DNA of 64,000 nucleotides from Neckera pumila. Taxonomy: Eukaryota; Streptophyta; Bryopsida; Hypnales; Neckeraceae. The stretch covers positions 3,660,501 through 3,724,500 of the forward strand of contig OZ018411.1 of the NCBI GenBank assembly GCA_963969595.1, read 5' to 3'. Positions 32,213 through 44,632 of this stretch are shown one piece after another (position 1 is the first letter of the stretch; the number at the start of each line of letters is the position of its first letter). Below the pieces are notes generated by a model. It did no database searches and was not told the origin of the DNA. It saw only the letters and a list, made by a program, of their open reading frames with translations. A program made the translations under genes and the position numbers.

Positions 32213-33562
32213 AGCCTCCTAGTGACACTTACTACCTTAAGCTCACCTAAAATGCTTCTCTAGCCATAACTTTTAATGACACCAAGGATCATGATCTTTT
32301 AACATTGTACATACCATGCACCTGCAATGTTAGGTTCCAACTCTAGTTACAAGAATCCTCATTCTTCTTTGGCTCTCAACATTTAACTCCAACCCTTAAC
32401 CTCCACAAGACACCGGGCATGTCATTAGATGACGTAGGGCGGAACTTCCATTGATTTTCAAACACCTAGTGGCAACACATTAAAAATAATCCGAACCCTA
32501 CAAGGATCGTTTGACTTGCGGTCGTGGGTGCAAATATAGAGGGAATAAAAAATAAAGTGAAAAAAAAATAATGTATATATTTTTGAAATCGCCAATCTAA
32601 CATGGCATAAGTTGTGCCATGTCAATTCCTAAATTATTTGATTTGATTATTTTTTGGCTGTAATTATACAAGTTGCATACAAACTTGCGGCCCCTTGTCC
32701 GCTTGTCGGCTTGAAATTTTTTGTAATGCTACTCTCCACCGGTGGTAACCGCCTTTGAATAGGATCGAACTCCCTACTAGGCTCAATTCATTTCATTTCA
32801 CAAATTAGGACTCATCAATTGGAACGCACACAATGGCCTAATGTGGAGCGGAACACCTCCCAACCGATGTCAAAGAATGCACAAATATTCTATGGTAACA
32901 CAAAAGCAGCGGTGAGGTTTCAACACCAACCTCACTGCACATAGCTACAATGGCTCACTATGGTACCATTCATGAGGGAAGAGGGAGACCACCCTTCCTC
33001 ATAATATTCTTTGTGGCATTCGGGAGCCCCGCCTATTCTAAGAATCCTCAGAACATCTAGGACACCCCCTGATTCCATACCTTTTTTCAAAATCGGGCTC
33101 CCAAGGGCTCATGCATGGGCTCTTGATCTTCCCATCAAAGTAACTTTTAACTTCGGACTCCAAATCCAAAGTGCAAGCCCATTTTTTGTAGTTAATTTTT
33201 TCCATAGATCACCGTGGACTATTTGTTTTCTCAAATGCAACAAGTATTGAGGAAGTTATAGCCCTCCAAAGATCCAAGTCCTGAAGGAGGTGTAGTTCTT
33301 CAGGACTCCACCCTCTTTGGATTCCTATAACTTTTAGCTTGCAGTTGATCTTCTTGTACTCTTTATCATTCTAAAAAGCTTGTCTCATTAGTTATTCAAC
33401 AAGTGGATCATGCCCTATTTGGCCTAAGGAATCATCCCAAAATCTCTATTCCCACGTTCCACACCTCGGGTTGCAACTAGGACAATGCCAACATTGAGGA
33501 TTTATAACTTCTGACTCCCAATTAGGGTCTTTGCATTTTTTACTCATGGATGCGTCTTTTCA
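32213..33562. other. Stretch without recognised gene
   Basis: Left flank of the CACTA element. The plus-strand 79-codon frame at 33011-33250 resembles no known protein. Nothing else supported. Confidence 0.4.
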
Positions 33563-33565
33563 CTA
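33563..33565. repeat. CACTA target site duplication CTA (left)
   Basis: CTA here and at 61579-61581. Three bases is the usual length for En/Spm elements. Confidence 0.75.
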
Positions 33566-36500
33566 CACTATAAGGAAAGGGGCTCCAAATTGACAATTAT
33601 TTGACACAGAAAAGTCCAAAATGACAAAGTGGCCTCTTTCTGACCGGTTCTCTGTCAATGCGTGCTTCTACTAGGTATTTGTCAATTTATTGTTAATTTT
33701 GTGTCATTTCTATTACATTGGTGTCAATTTCCTCTCATATATGCATGTCTGTTGTGCTTCTGCACTTGACACTTAAGCAGCAAACTTGGAGCTTCGGAAC
33801 TTGAAGTTCTTCATTCTGGAAAATTTAAAAAACAGATCTCATATTCCAATAATTGATTAAACGTACATAGATGCGCTTTGCACTTGACATTATATATTAC
33901 TTCTTCTTTGATCAATTGTTATTGTGGACCAAATGCATGGATCCATAAGTAATATTCTGTCGTTCCTATTGACATACTACTATCGAGAACTCATGCAAAT
34001 AAGTAGGTGGTTCTGCCTCTACTATGAGCAAGCAGAAATTGACCGGTGGAAGTTGATTCTTTTCATGAAACTCCTCCTCATATGCTGTGATTAACTTGCA
34101 ATAATCTCTGACCTCATGGCTCCTTCATGATGATTCACAGACGGTTTGAAACTGTGCCCTCCCAACTCTTCGTGCACACTAGTTTCTGTCATTACCTTCA
34201 ATTTTTTGGGGCCCTATTCTTCCTATAATCACTGTTCTCCTTTGGCTAACACTTCTTCTGATGTACTACTCTACACATGTCGTTACTGGTGAGATGACCA
34301 CTCAGTTTGCAGCGTTCTCTACTTTGTAATTTGACAATGGCAAACTCTATTATGCCAACTTCATGTGCAAAACTCCCTGTTTAAGGAACCTCAGATCCTA
34401 TAATTTCACACATCTTTGTTGCACCTCTAGGGGAGTCCCGAAGCATGAATTGTCATTACCATTGGCGATCCACATACGCGTTTTTGCAGAAGTCGAATGC
34501 ATTCTTGCACTCCTCTTGTACGTCCTGCACATGAATGAAATGATCAAAATCCATTTGAGGTAGTGCACTCTAAAAGTGACCATTTCTAAAATCGATCATG
34601 ACAGAAGGCCGGTACTATTTGCTTTCTTTCAATGTACCAAAACTATAAATTTCAGTAGGTGGTCAGTTTCAAAAATTCATAACTAATTCCAGAACAATCC
34701 AAACAATACAAAACGATGTGAGTTACATTCCAATTCCATTCTTTTTCCTAATAACATTTATTGATACCTGTTTAAAGGAGTTTAACTTTCCCAAAAGTCA
34801 ATCACCTCTGCACTGGTTGCTTTAAGAGCGGACTATCTTATTCCCCTAAGCTTGCATACATTGAATGCATGACACAACTTCCATCAACATCATGACTTAT
34901 AATTTGAAGAAAAGAGGATTTACCTACCATTAACAACATTTCCCCAGACTCCCCACACTTTACATGTTCAGGCAACTCTTTCCAGCATCCGTTGTGGCAT
35001 ACTCCTTAGTTCTTGTTGTCCAGCATCACAATCGCTGACTCACTGCCAAATCCTATGACATTCCTGAGCTTCTTCAAGCGTGGGAAACCATACTACTCAT
35101 CATTTCCATACATCATTGCACAGTTAGTCTCTGCATTCCACATCTCTTGAGAAAATGCACTAATACATATTGCACACAACAATTTTTCTCTTAAACACCA
35201 ACAAATTCTCCCACACACTATATTCATGACAACATTTAAAGACAAACTTATATAATGCACTGCACTTACTTTTTGTACAAAGAAAATATTCATGTACAAT
35301 GACTCCCAATCACCCCAATTTGCACTGCAAAATTCAAAATTAGAATTCACAAACGAGAACATATAGACTTCAGTACTCGATGCACAGTAACATACTACAA
35401 TTTCAGTGCTCCGCTGTCACTTATATGTTGGACCCAATTCAAAAGAACCACCAACATACATCTGCCTAAACAAAACAAAATTCAATGGACTTCAAATATG
35501 CATGGATCTATGAGTAGCAGGAATGTGTTTGCTTCATTCTTCCTACTAGCGTGCTTTCCGCTACGTTGTTTTTGTGTTGTTGATAACATGCTGCTCATAC
35601 AATTTACTTCATGAACAGGTGCCAAATGCGCAATATAGAATCCAAATTTACTTACCTCCAAACCATATTTGCATTTCACTTCATCACACAAGTGATACTC
35701 TTCTGCACTCAGATGTTTTCATGCCGTCCTGGATGGCATTTCTACTTTCCATTAATTTCCATGAAAGGCATTTCTGTTCAAACGGGCTTCAGCATGCATT
35801 TTCTCCTTATTCAGAAAATTTTGCAAAAATACAAGTAGAAGTAAGCACGGCAAGCTATGCACATATTCCACATTGTTTTGATAACCATCTAAATCTCTAC
35901 CAGTATTACACCGGCTCTTCAGAGTGCCAGCAGTCCCTGGAATGGCCTCAGTAAGACCTCTCATACAATCACATGAAACCAACACAAACAACTCTGTCAT
36001 TCACAAACAACTTCCAAATACATTACCTTCCTAAGAACCTCTGTTCGTACAGGTGCTTCCATCACTCTTCCATGATTTCTGCTTTTCATTGCCACCAATT
36101 TCATTAGAAGACTACCATTATTTATGGTTCCTTCTTTCATTCAAGAGCACAGGTTCACAATAGCAAAAAAACATGTGAAGACAGAAGGTGCACTTACCAC
36201 TTCTCCAGTAGCAAGTGGAACGCCAACAAACGCATCGATTCATTGAAAATATTTGTTATGCTCTCACCACAGACAGAGAACTCTTCAAAGAAAGCAAAAT
36301 GTCATCACATATTCAAGTGACATGTGATGAGCACCAAATAAATTCAAATCAATGTCACTGATATCGGATCCTCAGCAGATTCTCAGCAATTCCAAAAATC
36401 AACTACAGAAAGAGACTTCATCACCGCACATAAGGCAGTTGCAAGATAGTATTTTAACATTCACAATACCGGACGTACAGAATTTTACCACAAGATTCAT

Positions 36501-37498
36501 GAATGTTTGGTCGAGGTCAACCGCCCTCAAAAAGGGCAAATACCTCTATGCACCCATTACGAATATTGCACTCTCAAGCATTCCTTCCCTGAATAAAGTT
36601 TCTTCCAAATTGAATTACATCTTCAATACAATGCATAGTTGAACATAATTTCATTCTATTCCGTCTATTATTACATTCTACATAGTGAAATACAATTGAA
36701 ACATAAAACATCGTCTTCCTCTTCAAAGACAGTTTCAACAACTACCATGTTCTTGTTATGTCTCCCACACTCAAAAATAAGACAAACAACAATCTTTTTA
36801 TGACTCTAGACTCAATCTAGAATTTGCAACCTAGTGCTTCGAATGCCCACCAACGACTTCTCTGCAGGTTTCTCTCACAGCATCCGTTTTTTCTTGATAT
36901 TAATATAAACAACAATTAATTTCCGCAGCAGATGGCGACCTTGCTCTCGAAAACATAATTCATGTAGGACAAATATCAAAATTGAAACCATGCATTTATA
37001 AACGGAAGACCTCTTTTCCTTACCAACCAAGAAATTCCAAAATTCCTACACTTCCTAACAAACTCTAAGTTGATTCAACTTTGACAATCACAAGTGCCCG
37101 CTCCCACCATTGGTGCATCATGTAAGTGTCTACAAATGAAGCCTTGCATCCAAAGTTCATGCTCCACTTGAACTTAACTGAACCTTTGAGTTTCTATCAA
37201 AATAAAAATGGCCATTCACAACACCTAGTCTACAACTACAGAATGGTGCTATACTCCACTCAAATACAAGCAACGAAGCAGGGACAGTACAGCTTAACAA
37301 GTACCTCTCTTTCCCAACCCTCAACATGAAACGCCAATTAGTATTCTTTATGCCACATGCAATTTTTTGACAATAATGGCATTGGAAAATGACTCTCACC
37401 TAATTGAAAGTATCCTCGTTGTCGGTCAACGGAGATGTCATTTCACGAGTTTCTGTTCCACTTCCACTACCTCCCTCATTAGTTTGCGATGTGTCACT
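33566..37498. other. CACTA left arm, non-coding
   Basis: The first 200 bases carry at least six TGACA/TGTCA words. The remainder is AT-rich, with short frames of no recognisable content on both strands, downstream of the leftward transposase gene. Confidence 0.5.
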
Positions 37499-37745
37499 CT
37501 ATTCCACAGTTTCTAGCCGTTGCTGATTCCTTCTTCTTTGCTCGACTCTGTCATTTTCTTGTAGTCTAACATGAGATCGTTCACCTCTTCCCTCATAGTC
37601 TGCGTACAATAATTCTTCCTCTACTCTGTCTTCGTCTACAGTACTGTTCTGTTGTCCTTCGTTTATTCCAGCTCGAATTTCACCACCACCTCCATCCTTG
37701 ACTTCATGTGCATGACGACCACCAGTAGAACGACTTGCTAGTCCT

Positions 37746-38640
37746 CTACCTCGACCCACGTCCTTGTCGCCCACCCCTACCAGTTCCACGGCCTCCAAGT
37801 CGAGAATGGGTCCTCTGCCTCCTTGCTATGAGGACCTCTTCCAACAAAACGTCTTGCCCTGTGTTGATTGATGCCGCCGACTCTTCGACTACTTCCCTTT
37901 CTAGACGCAACCCTTCAAACTCCTCGTCTTCAACCATTCTAAACATTTCTGTTTCTATTTTGTCTTCATTCCATGGCAACACTCTCCTTCCTCTCACTTC
38001 CTTCCTTAACACTACTTTCCATCCCGGTGCCTCTCTACCGTCACTATAGAAGACGTGCTCACAATGTTTTGAAAATGCGAAGCTATTGCGGGAAACTATT
38101 CCTGGCCTTCTTCCATAGTTAGCTAAAGTGAACCCCCACTTATCTCCCTTCATTGTGGCATTTTCGCCATAGTAGTTTGCTTTCACAAAGTCACATACAA
38201 GCACAACCACACAATGACGTCTATAACTTAATTCCAATATTTCTTCTAAGTGACCAACATACTCCACATCAGCCTCTACTTGCCTAACATCATGAATTCC
38301 ATTTCTACAAATTTGCCTAAATGTAGCACTCACACCACTATCCATTGTTTTTAAGGATTGCTCAGAACTTTGTACCCGAAAATGGTTTCCAAAAGCGTAC
38401 ATGGACTTGTAAGCTGTAGCCACTTCCAAGGGTCCCCGTGCTGTGTCCACCACCATTGGAGAGACGGCCACACCAGACTGTTGCTCACACCTAACTTCTT
38501 GCAAGATCCAGTCACAGAAATCCGGTAATTTTTGTAACTCTACAGGATAGACAAATCTGTGTCGGCATCCACCTCGGCGTTGCTGACTACGAAAGCTCTC
38601 TCTCTCCACGTTCCGTTTTGTCACTGCTTATTCATATCTC
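37746..38640 (-). pseudogene. Transposase C-terminal exon (DUF4216)
   Basis: The segment around EYVGHLEEILELSYRRHCVV, with the following CDFV and NSFAFSKHCEHVFY, is DUF4216, a domain found in plant CACTA transposases after TNP2 and DUF4218. It is preceded by a TARGP..ATAYKSMYAFGNHF motif that is also usual. The tail is Arg/Gly-rich (RGTGRGGRQGRG). A second open frame (37798-37499) overlaps the tail with a similar GRGRG composition and then an acidic and glutamine-rich end, suggesting an indel that moved the stop. Confidence 0.75.
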
Positions 38641-39570
38641 CTACACATTTTAAAAATTCACTGAGTTCAGTCAGTAGTCACTACAATTAGCGTCACAGTG
38701 AAACTCACTAGCCAAGACATCCTACAAACTTGGTACTATCAACTCTGATGCACTTAACTTCACAAATAAGATAACCTACGATACAACTTCAAGAAGATTA
38801 AACCAAAAACAAAAGCATTTTCATATCTAAGTCATGAAAATTGGCTTCAATGCAAGCTAAATCTTTTTCCATCATTTCAAATCCTTTTACATCCTATCTT
38901 ACTAAAAAACTTCATATTCCAAAATTATTGATTTCAATTATTCATTGTTCCACATGTTTACATTGAATACAATCTGTCTACTTTATTTTGCATTCTGCTT
39001 AGTAAGTCAGCGGGTGTCAAAAAGAATTTGTACGATTCTTTCAAAAATAAGAATAAAAAAGAAGTGCGTAAACATTGAAAGTTGTCGAATACGCAATTTG
39101 AAAACTAGTGAATAACTAGAAACTCCACCATAAACATAAATTACAGTTCTTGGGAAATTCATAAATAGTTTATGAATGAATTCGAAATAGGAAACACTAA
39201 AACAACTACTAAAAATAGTAGATAAACTTTCAAAATTTCTACAAGGTAATAAGCTTAGATCAGTAACTCTTTCAAGAGCAACAAATACTGAAAATTGCTA
39301 TGTAATCGTCACTCCACTCATTTGTGCAGAATTTTTTTCCCTTCTTCTTTGATTACTCTACAAAGTAAATTCAGATGCTTATAATCAAGTCACTCACCCA
39401 ATGTAATTTCTAATTCATGTATACAGCATCAATTACATTTTTTTCTACGTTAAATTTTCACTAAAACTATTTTATTTCTAGTTTCTTTAAAAAAATTCCA
39501 ATTCATCATGCAAATTAAAAGGCTAAAGAAATTATTTCTAAAAGACCTATATAAAAATCAAAATGCTCAC
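38641..39570 (-). other. Inferred transposase intron
   Basis: AT-rich, GTGAGC at the 5' side and GTGTAG at the 3' side on the minus strand. No other content recognised. Confidence 0.5.
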
Positions 39571-40466
39571 CTTTGATACACATCTAAGTGCTCGCTATTG
39601 TCCAAAATGAATCCATGAATTTCTTTTTGAAATTGTACAGACATGAAGCGGTCTCGCTTCCCACCTTCTAAAACTTCATCCTACATAGTGGGTTCTTCAT
39701 TAGCATCCCATGCCTTCTTTGTGGTCGGTGTATACTCTGCAAGATATTCATTCAAAAAACCTATGGACTCTTCCCTCAAATAACCATTTGCCATGCTACC
39801 TTCTGGCCTTGCTTTGTTTTTTACAAACCCTTTCAAGACCTTCATATATCTTTCAAATGGATACATCCATCGCGTGTGAACAGGGCCACAAATGAACAAT
39901 TCCTCTGCCAAATGTATGGGAAGATGCATCATTACCACAAATATAGATGGTGGCAATTCCTTTTCTAACAAACAGATCGTTTCTGCAACATCCTCCAACA
40001 TTTGAATTTTTTGAGAAGAGTCCACCACTTTTGAGCATATTTTCTTGAACAACCTGCTGACTTGCATTATGGCTCCAACGATACTTGCGTTCCCGATGTT
40101 CCTCAAGCAAACCGGCAGAACTTGTTGCAATAAAATGTGGTAGTCATGTGTTTCCAATCCACTGAGCTTCCCGTCTTTAATTCTCTGTTTCAATGGGCCC
40201 ACATAGTTACTTGGAAACTTCAAATCATTCAATGTCGCCAAAAACTCTTCTCTTTCTTTTTTGGTCAATACATAAGGAGCATCCGGCATGAAAAAACTTT
40301 GCCCATCAGGATTCCCTTGCAAATGCAAATGGCTTCTTATGCCCCGAGCACGCATATCTTCCCTTGATTTCACACCATCAGTTTCTCCAAAGAGGGTTCG
40401 CACTAAATTCTCGCACAAATTTTTCTCACAATGCATAGGGTCAAGTAGGTGTCTCGCTGGCAAGTC
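39571..40466 (-). pseudogene. Transposase exon with DUF4218
   Basis: It opens DLPARHLLDPMHCEKNLCEN, which completes the TNP2 core after splicing onto LPYWK. DUF4218 follows: LLQQVLPVCLRNI, FVVMMHLPIHLAEELF and GPVHTRWMYPFERYMKVLKG. After NEEPTM an in-frame TAG interrupts, yet the frame continues for about 37 codons (VLEGGKRDRF...LDVYQ) to a good donor site, so the stop is a mutation and not the natural end. Confidence 0.85.
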
Positions 40467-40759
40467 CTACAAAGAACACATGAAACAAGTATCAATACAT
40501 CAAATACAAAAAGACCGTCATTCACAGTGGGACCTTTCACATCCCATGGAAGTACATACTGTGTAACCTTCTACTTAGATTTGAGGAGCTCAAAAGATTG
40601 AACCCTGCTTGTTAGAAGTCAACCATTGTGACCTAGTAGACGTCTCACACTCTAATTGTCCACTTCTTCCGCATTTCAGCAAGTTATGACACTTATGCTG
40701 GCTTGTAAACATTAAAACTTCTTCCAATTACACAGTGCCTACTTCAATGGTGGGCTTAC

Positions 40760-42234
40760 CTTCCAATAAGGAAGCTCAAATAAAATGCTAACCCTCTTAA
40801 CACCTGTGCATTTGACAGGGTCATGCTCCGACCCACGGCGACCTCCACACTGCAAAAAACACTCCCTCCATGCGCCACGTTGTATGATTGTTTTGCCAGC
40901 TTGCCGAGGGGGAGCAGATTTATGGTTTGCATGTCCATTGAAAGCTGCCCTAGCACTCCTCCACCAATGGTTTTGCTTTAGCCACCTCCAATTACTAAGG
41001 TATACAGTCTTGGATGCCTCAACAGAGTATGTGCCTACTATCCCTTCTCCACAAACTGGGCATCCTGCAAAACCTTTCCCTACTTGTTCTGAAATTAGAG
41101 TATATGCCGGGAAGTCATTTATGGTCCACATCAGCATGCCTCTCATGTTAAATTGTCGAGTGGGTCCTTGTAGTTCCGACATGTCCACTGCTGGAACATC
41201 CACCCAAAGCTTCTTCAACTCGTGCACAAGAGGTTGTAAGTACACGTCTATGTTCTCTTCCATCGGAGAATTTGGGCCCGGTATTATCATAGTTAGACAA
41301 ATAAAAAAACATTTCGTTAGGAGATACAGAGGCAAGTTGTACAAAACCATCATGACGGGCCACACGGAATGATTTGAACTCTGAGTGCCATATGGATTCA
41401 CTCCATCCAAAGACAACCCCATTCTAAGGTTTCTAGCGCCACTACTAAAGCTTGGGAATTTTTCTTCTATAAATTGCCATTGCTCACTATCCACTGCAGA
41501 TCTCATCTTCCCATCTGCAGAGTGATTTCTTGAATGCCATGTCATATGTTTAGATAGCTTAGGACATCTAAACATCCTCCTCAACCTCTTAATCAGCGAA
41601 AAATATCTTAACACTCGAAGTGGAACTGTTTTAGATCCGTCCACATATCTTCCCTTTCCACATTTGGGGCACCTGTCCAAACCTGCTTTATTCTTCCAAT
41701 ATAGAGTCTTACCACAGTCACAGCAGTGAGTAATCTCATGTGAAAGGCCAAGTTTCATCAACATCGACTTCATCTCGTAGGAGTTTTTGAGACATGTGTT
41801 GTCTGAAGGCAAGACATCATGCTTCAAGAAAGTAAGAATCTCATCCAAACAATTATGACTCACTGAGAATAGAGTGGTCAATGACATGAGTATTATGCTG
41901 AATTGCAACCTGCTAGTGCTTGAGCCATGAAATAGAGGCTCCGCTGCTTCACGAAGTAATTCTTCCATCACATTGACTAGTCTGCGTCTTCTTCCTCTGA
42001 TGACAAGTCATCAAAATCAAGAGCTACATCTTCCTCCTTTGAAAAGTCTCTATGAATTTCATCTGCACGTGCAAAGTAATTTTGAGCCATCTCCTCCAAA
42101 TTCACTTCCCTGTTAGGCGTGGCCTCTTCGGAATTTTCAAAGTCGACTACATCAAAAAACTCCTCGTCACCCTGCACTTCTTCCTCCACTGGAGGTGCAC
42201 CCTCCGGAAAGCCCTCCTGCTGGATTGTATTCCA
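40760..42234 (-). pseudogene. Transposase TNP2 core exon
   Basis: The second part (from about 41971) encodes Transposase_21/TNP2 features: CPKCGKGRYV zinc-like motif, RMFRCPKLSKHMTWH, RMGLSLDGVNPYGTQSSNHS (holding the first catalytic-type D), PGPNSPMEENIDVYLQPLV, and LMWTINDFPAYTLISEQ before GCPVCG. The first part is an acidic stretch (EEEVQGDEEFFDVVDFE...SSEEEDAD) in another frame; a one-base shift near 41980 separates them. The order and spacing match plant TNP2 proteins. Confidence 0.88.
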
Positions 42235-42512
42235 CTGTCAAAATGAAAGACACAAAGTTATGTCAAAATCAATTATGAAAACGGAAATGCGGTTAATGCA
42301 CAAACATTATTGATTTTAATTCAGTTTGCATCCGAGGTTAGATGCGGAGCTCCAAAAGGAGTTCTACAAACTTGACTTCAACTTCCTGAATACCGTTGTC
42401 TACGGGCAAATATATATCTGCATTGCTTGTTGTTGGACTGGAAGCCCAAAAGATAAATCATCGCAAAGGCATTGACAGCAGTCACGTTATCACTCATGAC
42501 ATATGCACTCAC

Positions 42513-42704
42513 TAGAAGTGGTTCTTCCAACTTCATGTTGCGCCCATACTTGCGATGGTGAATTCCCACTACTTCCACTGTTTGTATTTTGTGGCCATGA
42601 CATTTTTGGCAAGCGCAGAGATATGTGGTGATGCCTTCCCGACCAGCAACGGCCCTCTCGATGTGGTATGCCTCTACTAGTTGACGTGGCCTCATCTTGC
42701 CCAC
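42513..42704 (-). pseudogene. Transposase N-terminal exon fragment
   Basis: It encodes about 64 residues with a CACQKCHG motif, resembling the transposase-associated zinc-binding region at the N-terminus of TNP2 proteins, and ends KLEEPLL at a GTGAGT donor. The exon's true start is unclear: the frame is open a little further upstream, and the chromovirus begins its LTR only about 180 bases away. Confidence 0.55.
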
Positions 42705-42884
42705 AAACTGCTCCCCAGGGAAACTTGCAAGTTAGAAAACCCTGTTTATTGCACCTTCCTTACAAAATCACTAGTCCCGATACATTGTTCATAGAATGCC
42801 GCAAGGAGATGGAAAAATCTGAATTTCAAATTAATGTATAGAAACTAACAAAACAGAAATACAAAGACAGAGCCACTTCCTATC

Positions 42885-42889
42885 ATTCA
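42885..42889. repeat. Gypsy target site duplication ATTCA (left)
   Basis: ATTCA here and at 48752-48756, directly outside the LTRs. Confidence 0.92.
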
Positions 42890-43204
42890 TGTTACGAAGT
42901 ACTTCGTAACAGCTGTACTGAACAGACTGACGGTTAATGGGTTAACGGTTACACAGGGGAGTTTCTCATCTCGCAGCTTAAATAGGCATGCAGGGGATCT
43001 GTCCCTCATGCGATATTTTATCAATACAAGTTCCTGAATGTCCTGATTGAATGCACTCCAAGTTATGTATGCGTATTGTATAACTATGTAATTGATTACT
43101 GTTTTATCCTGCGACTGAGCTCTCGTTGGTCTTGATAGGGCCAGTAAGAAACCTCCGATCACTGATCTGTGCGGAGCATCCACCGAGCCGCCTAAGTTTT
43201 GACA
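42890..43204 (+). repeat. Gypsy 5' LTR
   Basis: 315 bp. It starts with a small palindrome (ACGAAGTACTTCGT) that is broken by a substitution in the 3' LTR. It contains an AGCTTAAATAGG stretch that could serve as the TATA region. Confidence 0.93.
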
Positions 43205-43243
43205 TAATATCGCATCCTTGACCGGTCTATGCTCCGTCCCGGA

Positions 43244-43314
43244 GATCGCAGTTAATGTAGGATCACAGTCAAATGAGAGATCGCAGTTGAATGAGAGGTC
43301 GCAATTGAATAAAA
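43244..43314. repeat. Four-copy 18-bp repeat in gypsy leader
   Basis: GATCGCAGTTGAATGAGA-like units at 43244, 43261, 43279 and 43297, imperfect, period 17-18. The position between LTR and gag suggests a packaging or structural role, but that is a guess. Confidence 0.6.
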
Positions 43315-43481
43315 TTTTATAGTCAGATTCGCAAGGGTAAATGAGGCTCTTCAGTATTTGAGCATGCAGCAAGATCAGAATAATTATAAACTGATGTCGG
43401 GCGGTATGAGTACGGAATTGAGGTTCCTTGGGATCTGGCTGTTTACATGTTCGGTTTTCCAAAATAACTTCTGAGTTTATA

Positions 43482-44570
43482 ATGAACGGAGAACGAGGGG
43501 AAATGGAGCCGGGGAGCTTTCCGATACCAAAGGGAGCGGAATGGACAGCGTACGTACAACAGCAGGTACAGGTGGTGTTGCAGGCGGCACTCCCTCAGAT
43601 CATCCAACAGATTACCGATCAAGCAATTGTAAGGCCACCGCAGGAATCCCAGACCTCCAATCCGGAAGCCGATGGAGCACGCCAAAGAGTAGGAAGACAC
43701 AGTTCATCGAATTATGGAGATAAAGAATCAAAAGTGGTAGAACCAGAACAATTCTCGGGAAAGAAAGGGAACGAAGTATATCGCTGGTTTGCACAGCTTC
43801 GCCTAGTATTCCGTGGAAAACCCCGCACATATAGTGATGATGCAGACAAAGTCGCATATGCGCTCTCGTACATGGCCGGAGCTGCCCAAAACTGGGCCAT
43901 GCCCCTTCTTCAAGCCCTTGATGAAGGACGCAACCACGAATTACTGGAAGACTTCGACGCTTTCAGGGAATCAGTTATCGGGGTCTATGGTGACCTTGAT
44001 CAAAAAGGGAATGCTGAGGACCGGCTTGGAAGGTTGCGACAGACTGGCTCAGTGGCCAACTATATTTCTACCTTCAATGAATATGCAGCTCAAGTGGATT
44101 GGAATGAGTCGAGCCTAGTGGCGTGGTTTCGAGGGGGGCTTAAGGACGAAATTTTGGACTCAGTAGCCATCGCGGAAACACAACCACGGAAGTTGCACGA
44201 CTGGATGACAATGGCCTCTCGAATTGATGAACAACTTTGGGGAAGGAGACAAGCTAAGCGTCCAGGGTCAGATTCCAACCACATGAAGGGAACGGCCATA
44301 ACTTCCAAAGACTCAGCGGGGCGGTTCCATACAGTTACTAAAGCTTCAGGACCAGTCCCCATGGAGCTCGGAGCAGTTCGTGGACCTATGGCATTGGCAA
44401 AAACTGCCGCAGAAAGGCTCGAATACCAAAGACAGGGCAAATGCTGGGGTTGCGGAGAGTTCGGCCATGTACGTGCAAAATGCCCCACAAATCCATCCCG
44501 ACCACTTTCAATTTCGGCAACAGAGGACTTAGAGAATAACAGTTCGGGAAAAGGCAAGACCCGGGACTGA
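43482..44570 (+). CDS. Gypsy Gag
   Basis: 362 aa. The ATG at 43482 (MNGERGEMEPGSF) is the first in the frame; the longer frame begins at a TTG inside the leader. The central part (about 80-230, with EVYRWFAQLRLVFRG and YALSYMAGAAQNWA) is a Retrotrans_gag capsid-type domain. A CCHC knuckle CWGCGEFGHVRAKC lies near residue 321, followed by a short basic tail. The frame is intact. It ends 62 bases before the pol frame, which is in a different phase, so pol expression would need a frameshift or has been disturbed. Confidence 0.88.
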   Translation: MNGERGEMEPGSFPIPKGAEWTAYVQQQVQVVLQAALPQIIQQITDQAIVRPPQESQTSNPEADGARQRVGRHSSSNYGDKESKVVEPEQFSGKKGNEVYRWFAQLRLVFRGKPRTYSDDADKVAYALSYMAGAAQNWAMPLLQALDEGRNHELLEDFDAFRESVIGVYGDLDQKGNAEDRLGRLRQTGSVANYISTFNEYAAQVDWNESSLVAWFRGGLKDEILDSVAIAETQPRKLHDWMTMASRIDEQLWGRRQAKRPGSDSNHMKGTAITSKDSAGRFHTVTKASGPVPMELGAVRGPMALAKTAAERLEYQRQGKCWGCGEFGHVRAKCPTNPSRPLSISATEDLENNSSGKGKTRD

Positions 44571-44632
44571 GTGATGTGGTTCAGCACCCGGGCCTTATTT
44601 AGACCGCAGCTGCTACGATCTCGCGGAAAAGT

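Larger units (their letters stand above)
37499..42704 (-). pseudogene. CACTA TNP2-type transposase gene, decayed
   Basis: The gene runs leftward. Inferred exons: from about 42704 to 42513; 42234 to 40760; 40466 to 39571; 38640 to 37746 or beyond. Introns 42512-42235 (GTGAGT..CAG), 40759-40467 (GTAAGC..TAG) and 39570-38641 (GTGAGC..TAG) keep the reading phase. Damage: a frameshift near 41980, just after an acidic stretch; an in-frame TAG at 39683-39681; an in-frame TAA at 38630-38628 if the last acceptor is right; and a likely frameshift near 37770. The promoter and any earlier exon are separated from the body by the gypsy element. The catalytic core reading is otherwise continuous, so inactivation looks fairly recent. 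Confidence 0.8.

Noticed and set aside
33561..33565. Placing the CACTA left end at the first CACTA (33561)
   Set aside because: The flank would then be TTT against CTA on the right; starting at 33566 gives CTA on both sides and the better CACTAYAAG match.
37735..38049. Plus-strand 104-codon frame
   Set aside because: Antisense to the DUF4216 exon.
40785..41372. Plus-strand 195-codon frame
   Set aside because: Antisense to the TNP2 core exon.
42887..43462. 191-codon minus-strand frame over the gypsy 5' LTR
   Set aside because: A related frame recurs in the 3' LTR; it is an LTR and leader shadow without protein features.
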